Positions 1 to 6,111 of a stretch of 8,234 nt of DNA are shown piece by piece. Made by a program: the position numbers and the translations under genes. The notes beneath the pieces were generated by a model that worked only from the letters and a program-made list of their open reading frames with translations, made no database searches and was not told the DNA's origin. This DNA is from Pseudomonadota bacterium (lineage in GTDB: Bacteria > Pseudomonadota > Gammaproteobacteria > Burkholderiales > Methylophilaceae). The stretch's first letter is position 1; each line of letters opens with the position of its first letter. The stretch is from the NCBI GenBank assembly GCA_023459535.1, contig JAEWTK010000073.1, positions 1 through 8,234 of the forward strand, read 5' to 3'.

Positions 1-67
1 CTGCCATACTCAGCGAGCTAAAGCCCACTAGTGCCAGCAGAGAAATAAATTTGAATATCAATTTCAT
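1..67 (-). CDS. mlaC: N-terminal signal peptide of a secreted Mla-operon protein, probably MlaC (partial)
   Basis: The gene runs off the left edge, so only 22 codons are visible. They encode a basic start (MKLIFKF), a hydrophobic core rich in Leu, Ala, Val and Ser, and SMA at the end. That is a typical Sec signal peptide with an AxA-like signal peptidase I site, and no lipobox cysteine is seen. The ATG has a good Shine-Dalgarno sequence, and the gene follows mlaD by 28 bases on the same strand, so it belongs to the same operon. In known mla operons the gene after mlaD is usually mlaC, the periplasmic phospholipid shuttle between MlaA at the outer membrane and MlaFED at the inner membrane. In some betaproteobacteria the lipoprotein gene mlaA (vacJ) lies here instead. 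The missing lipobox favours MlaC, but the mature protein is not visible. Confidence 0.55.
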   Translation of the reverse strand, partial: MKLIFKFISLLALVGFSSLSMA

Positions 68-72
68 GGGAT

Positions 73-78
73 TCACCT
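73..78 (-). promoter_or_regulatory. Ribosome binding site of the partial mlaC-like gene
   Basis: AGGTGA on the minus strand lies five bases before the ATG at 67. This fixes the start of the partial gene, which is otherwise known only from its signal peptide. Confidence 0.6.
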
Positions 79-95
79 GTTCCTGAGTAACGGAA

Positions 96-563
96 TTATT
101 CTTTCGTTTCTGTTGCTTTATTGTAAAGGAATTGACTAATCATCTTTTCAAGCACGACCGCATCCTGTGTCTGCATGATTCTATCGTTTTCCTGCAAATA
201 TTCTTCATCACCACCCGGCTCCAGGCCAACGTACTGCTCGCCAAGCAAACCAGCCGTGTAAATATTGGCAAAAGTATCCTTGGGGAACTGGTAGCGCTTA
301 TCCAGTTTAAGAGTCACCTTGGCTTCATAAGTTGCGCTGTCGAACTGAATCGCATCAATTCTACCCACGACCACGCCGGCACTCTTGACCGGCGACCGCG
401 GCTTGAGACCACCAACATTCTGAAAGCCCGCTGTCACTGTATAAGTCTCGCCGATATTGGAAGTAGTGAGATTACCCACTTTCATCGCCAGACCTAGCAA
501 CGCCGCGACACTAATTGCAGCAAAAATGCCCACCCACAAGTCAATTTTGGTTCTATCCATCAT
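96..563 (-). CDS. mlaD: MlaD, MCE-domain phospholipid-binding protein
   Basis: This is the substrate-binding subunit of the Mla ABC transporter. It is anchored in the inner membrane, and family members form a hexameric ring with a central pore for phospholipids. The 155-residue protein has one N-terminal membrane helix (about residues 9-28). A single MCE domain follows (about 39-118), with family features such as FQNVGGLKPRSPVKSAGVVVG and, near its end, AGLLGEQYVGLEPGG. A short C-terminal helix (about 130-150) probably takes part in ring packing. It is a little shorter than E. coli MlaD (183 residues) because the C-terminal tail is shorter. Two ATGs stand in tandem at 563 and 560. The AGGAG sequence at 566-570 is only two bases from the first and five from the second, so translation more likely begins at 560 (154 residues). 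The gene follows mlaE by 25 bases. Confidence 0.93.
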   Translation of the reverse strand: MMDRTKIDLWVGIFAAISVAALLGLAMKVGNLTTSNIGETYTVTAGFQNVGGLKPRSPVKSAGVVVGRIDAIQFDSATYEAKVTLKLDKRYQFPKDTFANIYTAGLLGEQYVGLEPGGDEEYLQENDRIMQTQDAVVLEKMISQFLYNKATETKE

Positions 564-565
564 AT

Positions 566-570
566 CTCCT
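566..570 (-). promoter_or_regulatory. Ribosome binding site of mlaD
   Basis: AGGAG on the minus strand is spaced five bases from the second of two tandem ATG codons (560) and only two bases from the first (563). The spacing favours initiation at the second ATG. Confidence 0.6.
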
Positions 571-588
571 CAGAATCCCCGATACCGC

Positions 589-1389
589 TCAGCTGATCAT
601 GAACGAAGTCATGACAAAATCCAGCCCCAACACAGCCAATGAGGAATTCACCACAGTACGTGTTGTTGCACGACTCACACCTTCGGCTGTCGGTGGCGCA
701 TCATAGCCTTCAAACAAGGCAATCATGGTGCAGGCCACACCAAAGACACAGCTCTTGATAAAACCATTCATTACATCCTCTCTGAAATCGACAGAAGCCT
801 GCATCTGCGACCAGAATGCACCGCCATCCACACCGATCAACGGCACGGCAACGAGGTAACCCCCCAGAATACCGACCATGGAGAACAACGATGCCAATAA
901 GGGCATACTGATGACCCCACCCCAAAAGCGCGGCGCAACAACTCGGGCAATCGGACTGACCGCCATCATCTCCATCGCCGACAATTGCTCGGTCGCCTTC
1001 ATCAGGCCGATTTCTGCAGTAATTGCCGTGCCTGCACGGCCGGCAAACAGCAGCGCCGTCACCACCGGCCCCAGTTCACGCACCAGAGACAGCGCGACCA
1101 GAACACCGATCGCTTCCGAAGAGCCATATTTCTGCAAGGTGTTATAGCCTTGCAAGGCCAGCACCATCCCGACAAAGAATGCCGACACCAGAATGATGAT
1201 GAGTGACAACACGCCGGTAAAGTAAATCTCGCGTATGACCAGAAACGGCCGACGCAGACTCTCACCGGACGAGGCCAAGGTATAGCCAAACAACCGGCAG
1301 GCCGATCCGAGGCGCCAGAACTGGTCGATCAGGCGATGCCCGAAGTTCTGCAGCACACTCTTCAGCTTCGAGACCATTCCGTCAGACAT
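589..1389 (-). CDS. mlaE: MlaE, permease of the Mla phospholipid ABC transporter
   Basis: This is the integral inner-membrane permease that pairs with MlaF and carries the MlaD ring. At 266 residues it has the usual length for the MlaE/Ttg2B family. An amphipathic N-terminal helix (about 1-45) precedes about five membrane segments (near 57-80, 98-118, 150-180, 205-225 and 245-265). The most conserved family region is clear at about residues 103-143: RELGPVVTALLFAGRAGTAI, then TAEIG and MKATEQLSAMEMM, the coupling region that contacts the ATPase. The start ATG at 1389 has a strong GAGGGGG ribosome binding site four bases away, inside the end of mlaF. The two genes overlap by 8 bases, which suggests translational coupling. 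The older family name is toluene-tolerance protein Ttg2B. Confidence 0.95.
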   Translation of the reverse strand: MSDGMVSKLKSVLQNFGHRLIDQFWRLGSACRLFGYTLASSGESLRRPFLVIREIYFTGVLSLIIILVSAFFVGMVLALQGYNTLQKYGSSEAIGVLVALSLVRELGPVVTALLFAGRAGTAITAEIGLMKATEQLSAMEMMAVSPIARVVAPRFWGGVISMPLLASLFSMVGILGGYLVAVPLIGVDGGAFWSQMQASVDFREDVMNGFIKSCVFGVACTMIALFEGYDAPPTAEGVSRATTRTVVNSSLAVLGLDFVMTSFMIS

Positions 1390-2188
1390 CGTGCCCCCTC
1401 AACATATCGCGCCTGTAATCCGGGGCAGCATAATGGAATGGCACCGGACCATCCACTTCACCATGCACGAACTGGTGGACAAATGGCAATGTGGATTCAC
1501 GCAACTCTGCCGGTGTACCCTCGGCAGCCACTACACCATCCGCAACAAAATAAACATAATCGACGAAGGAGAAAGCCTCTTTCACATCGTGTGTCACGAC
1601 GAGGGAAGTCGCACCCAGCGCATCATTCAGGTTACGAATCAGATTGCAGATCACGCCCATGGAAATCGGGTCCAGACCGGCAAACGGCTCGTCATACATG
1701 ATGATTTCCGGATCGAGTGCCACCGCGCGGGCCAGCGCCACGCGGCGCGCCATGCCGCCGGACAACTCGGTCGCCATCAAATCGCGTGCACCGCGCAAAC
1801 CGACCGCATTCAACTTCATCATGACCAGATCGCGAATCATCGACTCCGGCAGATCGGTATGCTCACGCATCGGAAACGCCACGTTCTCGTAAACCGAAAG
1901 ATCCGTGAACAGCGCACCTTGCTGAAACAGCATGCCCATCTTGCGGCGCAGTTTCTGCAAGTCGTTACGCCCCTGCTCGTGCACCACCTTGTCACCGACG
2001 CGCACCTCGCCCTTGACCGGCTTCAACTGGCCGCCGATCAAGCGCAGGATCGTGGTCTTGCCGCTACCGCTGCCGCCCATGATGGCCACGATCTTGCCAC
2101 GCGGGAAAGACATATTGATGCCCTTATGCAGCAAGCGGCCCTTGTAGCCGAACGATAGGTTGTCAATTTGGACGATATTGTCAGTCAT
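1382..2188 (-). CDS. mlaF: MlaF, ATPase of the Mla phospholipid ABC transporter
   Basis: This is the cytoplasmic ATP-hydrolysing subunit that powers phospholipid movement by the MlaFED complex. All ABC motifs are intact over 268 residues: Walker A GGSGSGKTT (38-46), Q-loop LFQQG (87-91), signature LSGGM (142-146), Walker B IIMYDE (162-167), D-loop GLDP (171-174) and switch histidine in VVTHD (H200). The C-terminal tail (about 235-268) is typical of MlaF, where it helps dimerise and contact the regulator MlaB. No mlaB is visible; it may lie left of the window. mlaF is the first gene of the operon seen here. Its upstream space of about 60 bases, after the pilin terminator, must hold the promoter. 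I see no convincing -35/-10 pair there and no clear Shine-Dalgarno sequence, in contrast to the downstream genes. Confidence 0.95.
   Translation of the reverse strand: MTDNIVQIDNLSFGYKGRLLHKGINMSFPRGKIVAIMGGSGSGKTTILRLIGGQLKPVKGEVRVGDKVVHEQGRNDLQKLRRKMGMLFQQGALFTDLSVYENVAFPMREHTDLPESMIRDLVMMKLNAVGLRGARDLMATELSGGMARRVALARAVALDPEIIMYDEPFAGLDPISMGVICNLIRNLNDALGATSLVVTHDVKEAFSFVDYVYFVADGVVAAEGTPAELRESTLPFVHQFVHGEVDGPVPFHYAAPDYRRDMLRGHDV
1394..1400 (-). promoter_or_regulatory. Ribosome binding site of mlaE inside mlaF
   Basis: GAGGGGG on the minus strand lies four bases before the mlaE ATG and within the last codons of mlaF. It supports the start at 1389 and coupled translation of the two genes. 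Confidence 0.6.
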
Positions 2189-2250
2189 GGCATGTTGTTG
2201 GTGTTATAAGCTGGCTATTTTAATGCAATTATTACAGTTGTCGTAAGAAC

Positions 2251-2280
2251 AAAATAAAATGCCCGCCGAAGCGGGCATTT
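2251..2280 (-). terminator. Rho-independent terminator of the pilin gene with UUCG tetraloop
   Basis: Read on the minus strand, a perfect 10-bp stem (AAATGCCCGC paired with GCGGGCATTT) encloses the loop TTCG closed by C-G, the very stable C(UUCG)G tetraloop. A broken T-run (TTATTTT) follows. It begins 17 bases after the pilin stop codon and ends about 60 bases before mlaF. It therefore ends pilin transcription and insulates the mla operon. Confidence 0.9.
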
Positions 2281-2297
2281 ATTGATAATTTTAAAAA

Positions 2298-2966
2298 TCA
2301 GAATGCCAAACAAACCACATATGAACTCGAATCCAGGACAGCAGCATTTGCCAAACCACTCGAAACGGCGCCCAACGTCACAACACGCATTGAACCAGTC
2401 TGAGTATTTGAGTCGTCCAATGCGGTGTCAAGCTGTTTCGCAAACTTACCCAAAATCCCCTCAGAACAAACCAAGAAAGACCCTGAAATACCGCCATTAT
2501 CGCCTGCAGCATTCAGAACTGTAACAGCCGTGTTGCCAACAACGCTAGAAACACCAATTCTTCCGCCATCAGCATTCCTTGGATAATAATTCGCATCCGC
2601 AACGGCAGTTGGCCCGGGGGCCAAACCAGCCAACCGTACATGTTGCCAAAATAATGCAGTCTCAGAGGCAGCACCATCGGTTGCATTATATGCGCCATTT
2701 ATCACCCCATTGCCCGCATTTGCTGCAGGTGGATTAGTAGCGCCCGTCATTGCCCCAGCAGCGTTCGCATGATCCCCTGGCAATGCTTTAAACTTATCTT
2801 GGTACCCATAAATATATACTTGAGTATTTTTGAAGTCCGCAGCCATATTTTTGACCTTGGCACTATTGATCAGCTCTTGCCCCTTGAGCACGCCACCCAA
2901 CAGCAGACCGATAATCACCAACACAATGGCCAGCTCGATCAACGTAAAACCTGATTGTTTTTTCAT
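2298..2966 (-). CDS. Type IV pilin-like protein (prepilin)
   Basis: The product is a 222-residue prepilin exported to the inner membrane and processed by a prepilin peptidase. The leader MKKQSG is followed by FTLIELAIVLVIIGLLLGG, so cleavage falls between G6 and F7. Glu5 of the mature protein, needed for pilus assembly, is present. A conserved helix follows (about 25-60) and then ALPGDHANAA (61-70). GNGVING (85-91) is a glycine/asparagine turn common in large stand-alone pilin-like proteins, and FWQHVRLAGL is at 106-115. C167 and C219 could form a C-terminal disulphide loop, as in type IV pilins. An ATG 13 codons upstream (3005) is rejected because it puts extra residues before the leader and lacks the GGGGA ribosome binding site seen just before 2966. 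No pilus assembly genes lie nearby. It may be a major pilin, a minor pilin or a pseudopilin; the sequence does not decide. Confidence 0.9.
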   Translation of the reverse strand: MKKQSGFTLIELAIVLVIIGLLLGGVLKGQELINSAKVKNMAADFKNTQVYIYGYQDKFKALPGDHANAAGAMTGATNPPAANAGNGVINGAYNATDGAASETALFWQHVRLAGLAPGPTAVADANYYPRNADGGRIGVSSVVGNTAVTVLNAAGDNGGISGSFLVCSEGILGKFAKQLDTALDDSNTQTGSMRVVTLGAVSSGLANAAVLDSSSYVVCLAF

Positions 2967-2971
2967 TTTGT

Positions 2972-2976
2972 TCCCC
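2972..2976 (-). promoter_or_regulatory. Ribosome binding site of the pilin gene
   Basis: GGGGA on the minus strand lies five bases before the ATG at 2966. It supports the short start, which gives the textbook prepilin leader, over the in-frame ATG at 3005. Confidence 0.55.
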
Positions 2977-3025
2977 AGTTGGCGCGTATGCATTACGATA
3001 GCCATTGATTTGATAATTTCAGTAT

Positions 3026-3041
3026 TGCAAACTTCATGCCA
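3026..3041 (-). promoter_or_regulatory. Sigma-54 (RpoN) promoter of the pilin gene
   Basis: On the minus strand TGGCATGAAGTTTGCA matches the sigma-54 consensus TGGCAYRNNNNTTGCW at every defined position, with the invariant GG (-24) and GC (-12) correctly spaced. The predicted transcription start is near 3015, giving a leader of about 49 bases to the pilin ATG at 2966, enough for its ribosome binding site. Sigma-54 control is well known for type IV pilin genes such as pilA, which use the PilR activator. Activity needs an ATP-hydrolysing enhancer-binding protein, which is not encoded in this window. Confidence 0.85.
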
Positions 3042-3112
3042 ATAGACTGCTCAGCCAACGCCTTATCAGCACAGTATTTTTCAGGCAAACAACTTGCGAG
3101 CAGCAAAAAATA

Positions 3113-3137
3113 TGTCGATATATCGACGATATCGACA
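3113..3137. promoter_or_regulatory. Clustered palindromic TATCGAC sites, candidate activator/operator site
   Basis: The heptamer TATCGAC or its complement GTCGATA occurs three times in 25 bases: inverted at 3114-3120, direct at 3121-3127 and direct at 3130-3136. The first two form a perfect 14-base palindrome (GTCGATATATCGAC). The outermost copies form a 9-bp inverted repeat (TGTCGATAT and ATATCGACA) around a 7-base centre. The cluster lies about 98-122 bases upstream of the predicted pilin start, the usual distance for a sigma-54 activator site. It also lies 36 bases before the kinase start codon. The bound protein is unknown; binding is inferred from symmetry and position. Confidence 0.55.
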
Positions 3138-3172
3138 AAAAACTGACACCTAATCTTTAATTCAGGCTCACT

Positions 3173-4861
3173 ATGCCCCTCAAACTAATTGCCAGAAAAA
3201 CCAGCAACCTCTTCCATCGCCTGTCTCTGGGCCTCATGCTGTTGACGCTGCATGTTGTCCTACTATGGGGGCTGGATGGTTTCGTGCAAAAAGCATTCCT
3301 GCTTTGCCATTATGGTTTTTTCTTGCTCTGGCAACCGATCTGGCGAACACAGGCCTCGCTTTCACATTTTGCTGCGGCATTATTCATCGCTGGCGGACTG
3401 CTGCTCACCTACTACATGAGCTGGTGGCTGATGGCTTTCTGGGTCGCCATACTCTTTGGCCTGCTCGGCGGACGCGTGTTTTCCAGCAAAACCAGGAGCC
3501 AAATGGCCTATCTGTTTGCCGCCGGCTATCTATTGGCAATGCTGCTGCTCTGGATTGTACCCAAGCTTCTGGATAACGCCCAGGAGATTGCCATCACTCA
3601 ATTTGTTGTCACTTTCCTGATGCCTCTGCTGCCCATCGCGATTCTAGCTGCCGCCACCGATGACGCCAGTAGCCCGTTGCCACCAACTATCGATTTTTTC
3701 TACACTTTGGTGCTGCTTCTGCTGGCCGTGATTCTGGTTTTGGGCAGCTATGCCATCGAGACATCAAGTGGCGCAAACTATGCCATCGTCCTGGTAAAGG
3801 TACTGTTTGGACTGGCTTTTGCTCTGCTGGCCATTAGCTGGTTATGGAATCCGCGTGCCGGGTTTGCCGGCATCGGCCATCTGCTTTCCCGTTATCTGCT
3901 GAGCCTGGGCCTGCCATTCGAACAATGGGTCAAGAACATTGCCGAATTGGCTGAAAAGAAAAACACAGCCAAGGAATTTATCGAATCCGCCATGCATGAA
4001 ATCGCTAGCCTGCCCTGGGTCAGCGGCGTCACCTGGGATACCGCTGAAAGCAGCGGCGAGCTTGGAGTCAAGAGCAAACACTACTCCGAACTCAAATTTC
4101 ATGGTGTCAGCATGCACCTCTACACGCGCTTCACACTGACACCGGCATTATCACTGCACCTGAATCTACTGACCCAGGTGCTGGGCGAGTTCTACGAAGC
4201 GAAGCGCCGCGAGGAAACCCTGCAGCAGAATGCCTACATGCAGGCGGTTTACGAAACGGGTGCGCGTCTGACACATGATATCAAGAACATCGTGCAATCC
4301 ATGAGTGCGTTATGTAGCGCCGCAGAGCTGACGCCTAATAACGATGACGCACTGCTGGCTGACCTGATCAGACGACAGTTACCCAAAATGAATCAACGGC
4401 TGGCACTCACGCTGGACAAGTTGCAGGCGCCGAACACCAGCAGCACCCGCAAAACCAGGCTGGCCGACTGGTGGACCAGCCTGCAGCAACGCCACCATCA
4501 ATCTGCCATCCACTTCCTCTGCGGCAAGTTACCTGATATTGAAGTGGATGACGAAGTGCTGGATAGCGTAGTAGATAATCTGCTGCAAAACGCCATTGAG
4601 AAATCCCGTAATGAGTCAGACATGGAAATCGTGGCCGAACTGAACACTGGCGAAAGATTCTGCCTGGAGGTTTCAGATACCGGCAAGGCCATGCCACAGG
4701 ACAAGGCGGAACACCTCTTCAAGAAACACGTGCGCTCGGAGAACGGCTTGGGCATCGGACTCTACCATGCCGCCAAACAGTCCAGACAGGCAGGCTATGC
4801 ACTGAGCCTGGTCGAGAACAGCGATGGTAACGTGCGGTTCCGGCTGGAACAGGAAAACTGA
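3173..4861 (+). CDS. Membrane-bound sensor histidine kinase with GAF-like region
   Basis: This predicted sensor kinase has 562 residues. About seven or eight hydrophobic segments fill residues 17-226. A cytoplasmic region (about 245-340) resembles a GAF domain. A helical linker leads to the phosphoacceptor motif LTHDIKNIVQSM, with H368 the likely phosphorylated histidine. The ATP-binding domain shows the N-box DNLLQNAIEKS (468-478), G1 motif SDTGKAMP (501-508) and G2 motif ENGLGIGL (523-530). In G1 the usual second glycine of DxGxG is alanine, and the ATP lid is short, so activity should be considered likely but untested. The HDIKN motif and many-helix plus GAF layout recall the PrsK type, whose partner PrsR is a sigma-54 activator; this is resemblance only. 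No response regulator adjoins it in the window. The ATG at 3173 has AGG six bases before it. The gene is divergent from the sigma-54 pilin and convergent with ccsA. Confidence 0.88.
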   Translation: MPLKLIARKTSNLFHRLSLGLMLLTLHVVLLWGLDGFVQKAFLLCHYGFFLLWQPIWRTQASLSHFAAALFIAGGLLLTYYMSWWLMAFWVAILFGLLGGRVFSSKTRSQMAYLFAAGYLLAMLLLWIVPKLLDNAQEIAITQFVVTFLMPLLPIAILAAATDDASSPLPPTIDFFYTLVLLLLAVILVLGSYAIETSSGANYAIVLVKVLFGLAFALLAISWLWNPRAGFAGIGHLLSRYLLSLGLPFEQWVKNIAELAEKKNTAKEFIESAMHEIASLPWVSGVTWDTAESSGELGVKSKHYSELKFHGVSMHLYTRFTLTPALSLHLNLLTQVLGEFYEAKRREETLQQNAYMQAVYETGARLTHDIKNIVQSMSALCSAAELTPNNDDALLADLIRRQLPKMNQRLALTLDKLQAPNTSSTRKTRLADWWTSLQQRHHQSAIHFLCGKLPDIEVDDEVLDSVVDNLLQNAIEKSRNESDMEIVAELNTGERFCLEVSDTGKAMPQDKAEHLFKKHVRSENGLGIGLYHAAKQSRQAGYALSLVENSDGNVRFRLEQEN

Positions 4862-4887
4862 TTCCGAGGATCAGAATATGAAACCAT

Positions 4888-4920
4888 AAAAAAACCAGGC
4901 GCTTTGAGCCTGGTTTTTTT
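4888..4920. terminator. Bidirectional terminator between the kinase and ccsA
   Basis: A 13-bp inverted repeat (AAAAAAACCAGGC and GCCTGGTTTTTTT) surrounds a 7-base loop. Because the arms are flanked by seven A and seven T, both strands give a GC stem followed by a T-run. It lies 26 bases after the kinase stop and 15 bases beyond the ccsA stop, so it can end transcripts arriving from both sides. Confidence 0.9.
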
Positions 4921-4935
4921 ATTATTGCTTAAATC

Positions 4936-6081
4936 TTATAGCTCACCGTAAGAATGCAAGCCGGAAAGGAACATGTTGACACCGATGAAAGCAAAGGTTG
5001 TGACAAACAACCCGACCACGGCCCACCACGCCAGAATCGGACCCCGCATGCCCTTGACCAGACGCAAGTGCAGCCAAGCCGCATAATTCAGCCAGACGAT
5101 CAGCGCCCATGTCTCCTTCGGGTCCCAGGACCAGTACCCTCCCCAAGCTTCCGCCGCCCACATGGCGCCAAGGATGGTTGCGATGGTGAAGAAAGCAAAA
5201 CCCACGGCGATCGCCTTGTACATCAAATCATCCATGGTATCCAGAGACGGCAGGCGTGACGCGAGGATGCCCCGGGCCGACAGCAGATAGGCGATGCCCA
5301 CCATGGCAGCAAGAGAGAAGGCACCGTAACCGATGAAGTTGGCGGGCACATGGATTTTCATCCAGTAAGATTGCAATGCCGGCACCAGCGGTTGAATCGT
5401 ATGGGCCTCACGATCGAAGATATACCAGAGGATGAAGCCGACAGCGGCGCTGATGATCAGCATGACGAAACCGCCGAGCTGGCGCGTCGCATAGCGCCGT
5501 TCGTAATAAAGATAGAGCAGCGCAGTGATCAGGCAGAACAGGATGAACACTTCATACAGATTGCTGACGGGAATATAGCCGACATCCGGCGCAATCAGAT
5601 AGGATTCGTACCAGCGCACCATCAAGCCGACAAAGCCCATCAGCACAGCAGACCAAGCCAGAGAGGAAGCGAACTTGCCGGTAAATTGCGAGCGGTTGAA
5701 CAATGCCACCCAGTAAGTTACGGTAGCCAAGATGAACAGCACGTTCATCCACATGATGGCCGATTGGCTGGAGATCAGATATTTGAGAAAGAATGCCTGC
5801 TCGGCTCTTTGCAGGTCTGCATCATAAACAAAGATGGCGAAGAGACTGAGCACGCCAACCCCGAGAACAAGGTTACGCATGGCTTTCCATGACCAACCCA
5901 GCCAGCTGAAAGTCGCCACGGCGCCGAACAGAAAGCCCTGTTCATAAACATCCATATGATGGCTGTACTGATTGAAAGCGAATATGGCACCGACCAGCAG
6001 TACAATGGAATAAAGCCAATCCTGCCAGTCTAGGCGCTTTAACAGTGGAATCGGTTCATCGTTGATCAAGGCGTTATTCAT
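4936..6081 (-). CDS. ccsA: CcsA/ResC-type cytochrome c biogenesis protein (System II)
   Basis: This is one half of the System II cytochrome c synthase. The inner-membrane protein presents haem at the periplasmic face for attachment to CXXCH motifs of apocytochromes. The 381-residue protein is very hydrophobic, with about eight or more membrane segments. The diagnostic WWD motif is clear at 308-325 (WAAEAWGGYWSWDPKETW). Histidines that can flank it as haem ligands are H244 in MKIHVPANF and H376 in the C-terminal GLHSYGEL; H338 is another nearby histidine. The family is named CcsA, ResC or, in some databases, CcsB, so the symbol varies by source. It follows resB by 30 bases on the same strand. 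A GGGA sequence about seven bases before the ATG supports the start. The two genes almost certainly form one operon, since their products work as a complex. Confidence 0.95.
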   Translation of the reverse strand: MNNALINDEPIPLLKRLDWQDWLYSIVLLVGAIFAFNQYSHHMDVYEQGFLFGAVATFSWLGWSWKAMRNLVLGVGVLSLFAIFVYDADLQRAEQAFFLKYLISSQSAIMWMNVLFILATVTYWVALFNRSQFTGKFASSLAWSAVLMGFVGLMVRWYESYLIAPDVGYIPVSNLYEVFILFCLITALLYLYYERRYATRQLGGFVMLIISAAVGFILWYIFDREAHTIQPLVPALQSYWMKIHVPANFIGYGAFSLAAMVGIAYLLSARGILASRLPSLDTMDDLMYKAIAVGFAFFTIATILGAMWAAEAWGGYWSWDPKETWALIVWLNYAAWLHLRLVKGMRGPILAWWAVVGLFVTTFAFIGVNMFLSGLHSYGEL

Positions 6082-6111
6082 ACTGTTTTCCCAAAAATAG
6101 GTCTGCGGTTA

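Noticed and set aside
1391..2158. Long open frame of 255 codons on the plus strand opposite mlaF
   Set aside because: It is antisense to a gene with all ABC ATPase motifs. Its translation is rich in His, Gln and Arg with no recognisable domain, as expected for a shadow frame.
2189..2250. Candidate sigma-70 promoter of mlaF (for example TTACGA, 18 bases, TAAAAT on the minus strand)
   Set aside because: The -35 box matches only three of six bases, and the region is AT-rich enough to give several equally weak pairs. A promoter must be near here, but its position cannot be chosen.
2967..3005. Thirteen-codon N-terminal extension of the pilin from the ATG at 3005
   Set aside because: The extension would put MAIVMHTRQLGN before a complete prepilin leader, has no good ribosome binding site, and begins only about 10 bases after the predicted transcription start.
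3064..3076. IHF-like site TATCAG-CACA-GTA between the sigma-54 promoter and the TATCGAC cluster
   Set aside because: It has one mismatch to WATCARNNNNTTR in the conserved TTR part. The consensus is loose enough to occur by chance, although the position would suit DNA bending.
3132..3161. Possible sigma-70 promoter TCGACA, 18 bases, TTTAAT for the kinase
   Set aside because: Both boxes match five of six consensus bases, but the start would fall near 3168, leaving a leader too short to contain the AGG ribosome binding site before the ATG at 3173.
5350..5892. Open frame of 180 codons on the plus strand opposite ccsA
   Set aside because: It lies wholly inside the well-supported ccsA gene, and its product is a low-complexity charged shadow of hydrophobic codons.
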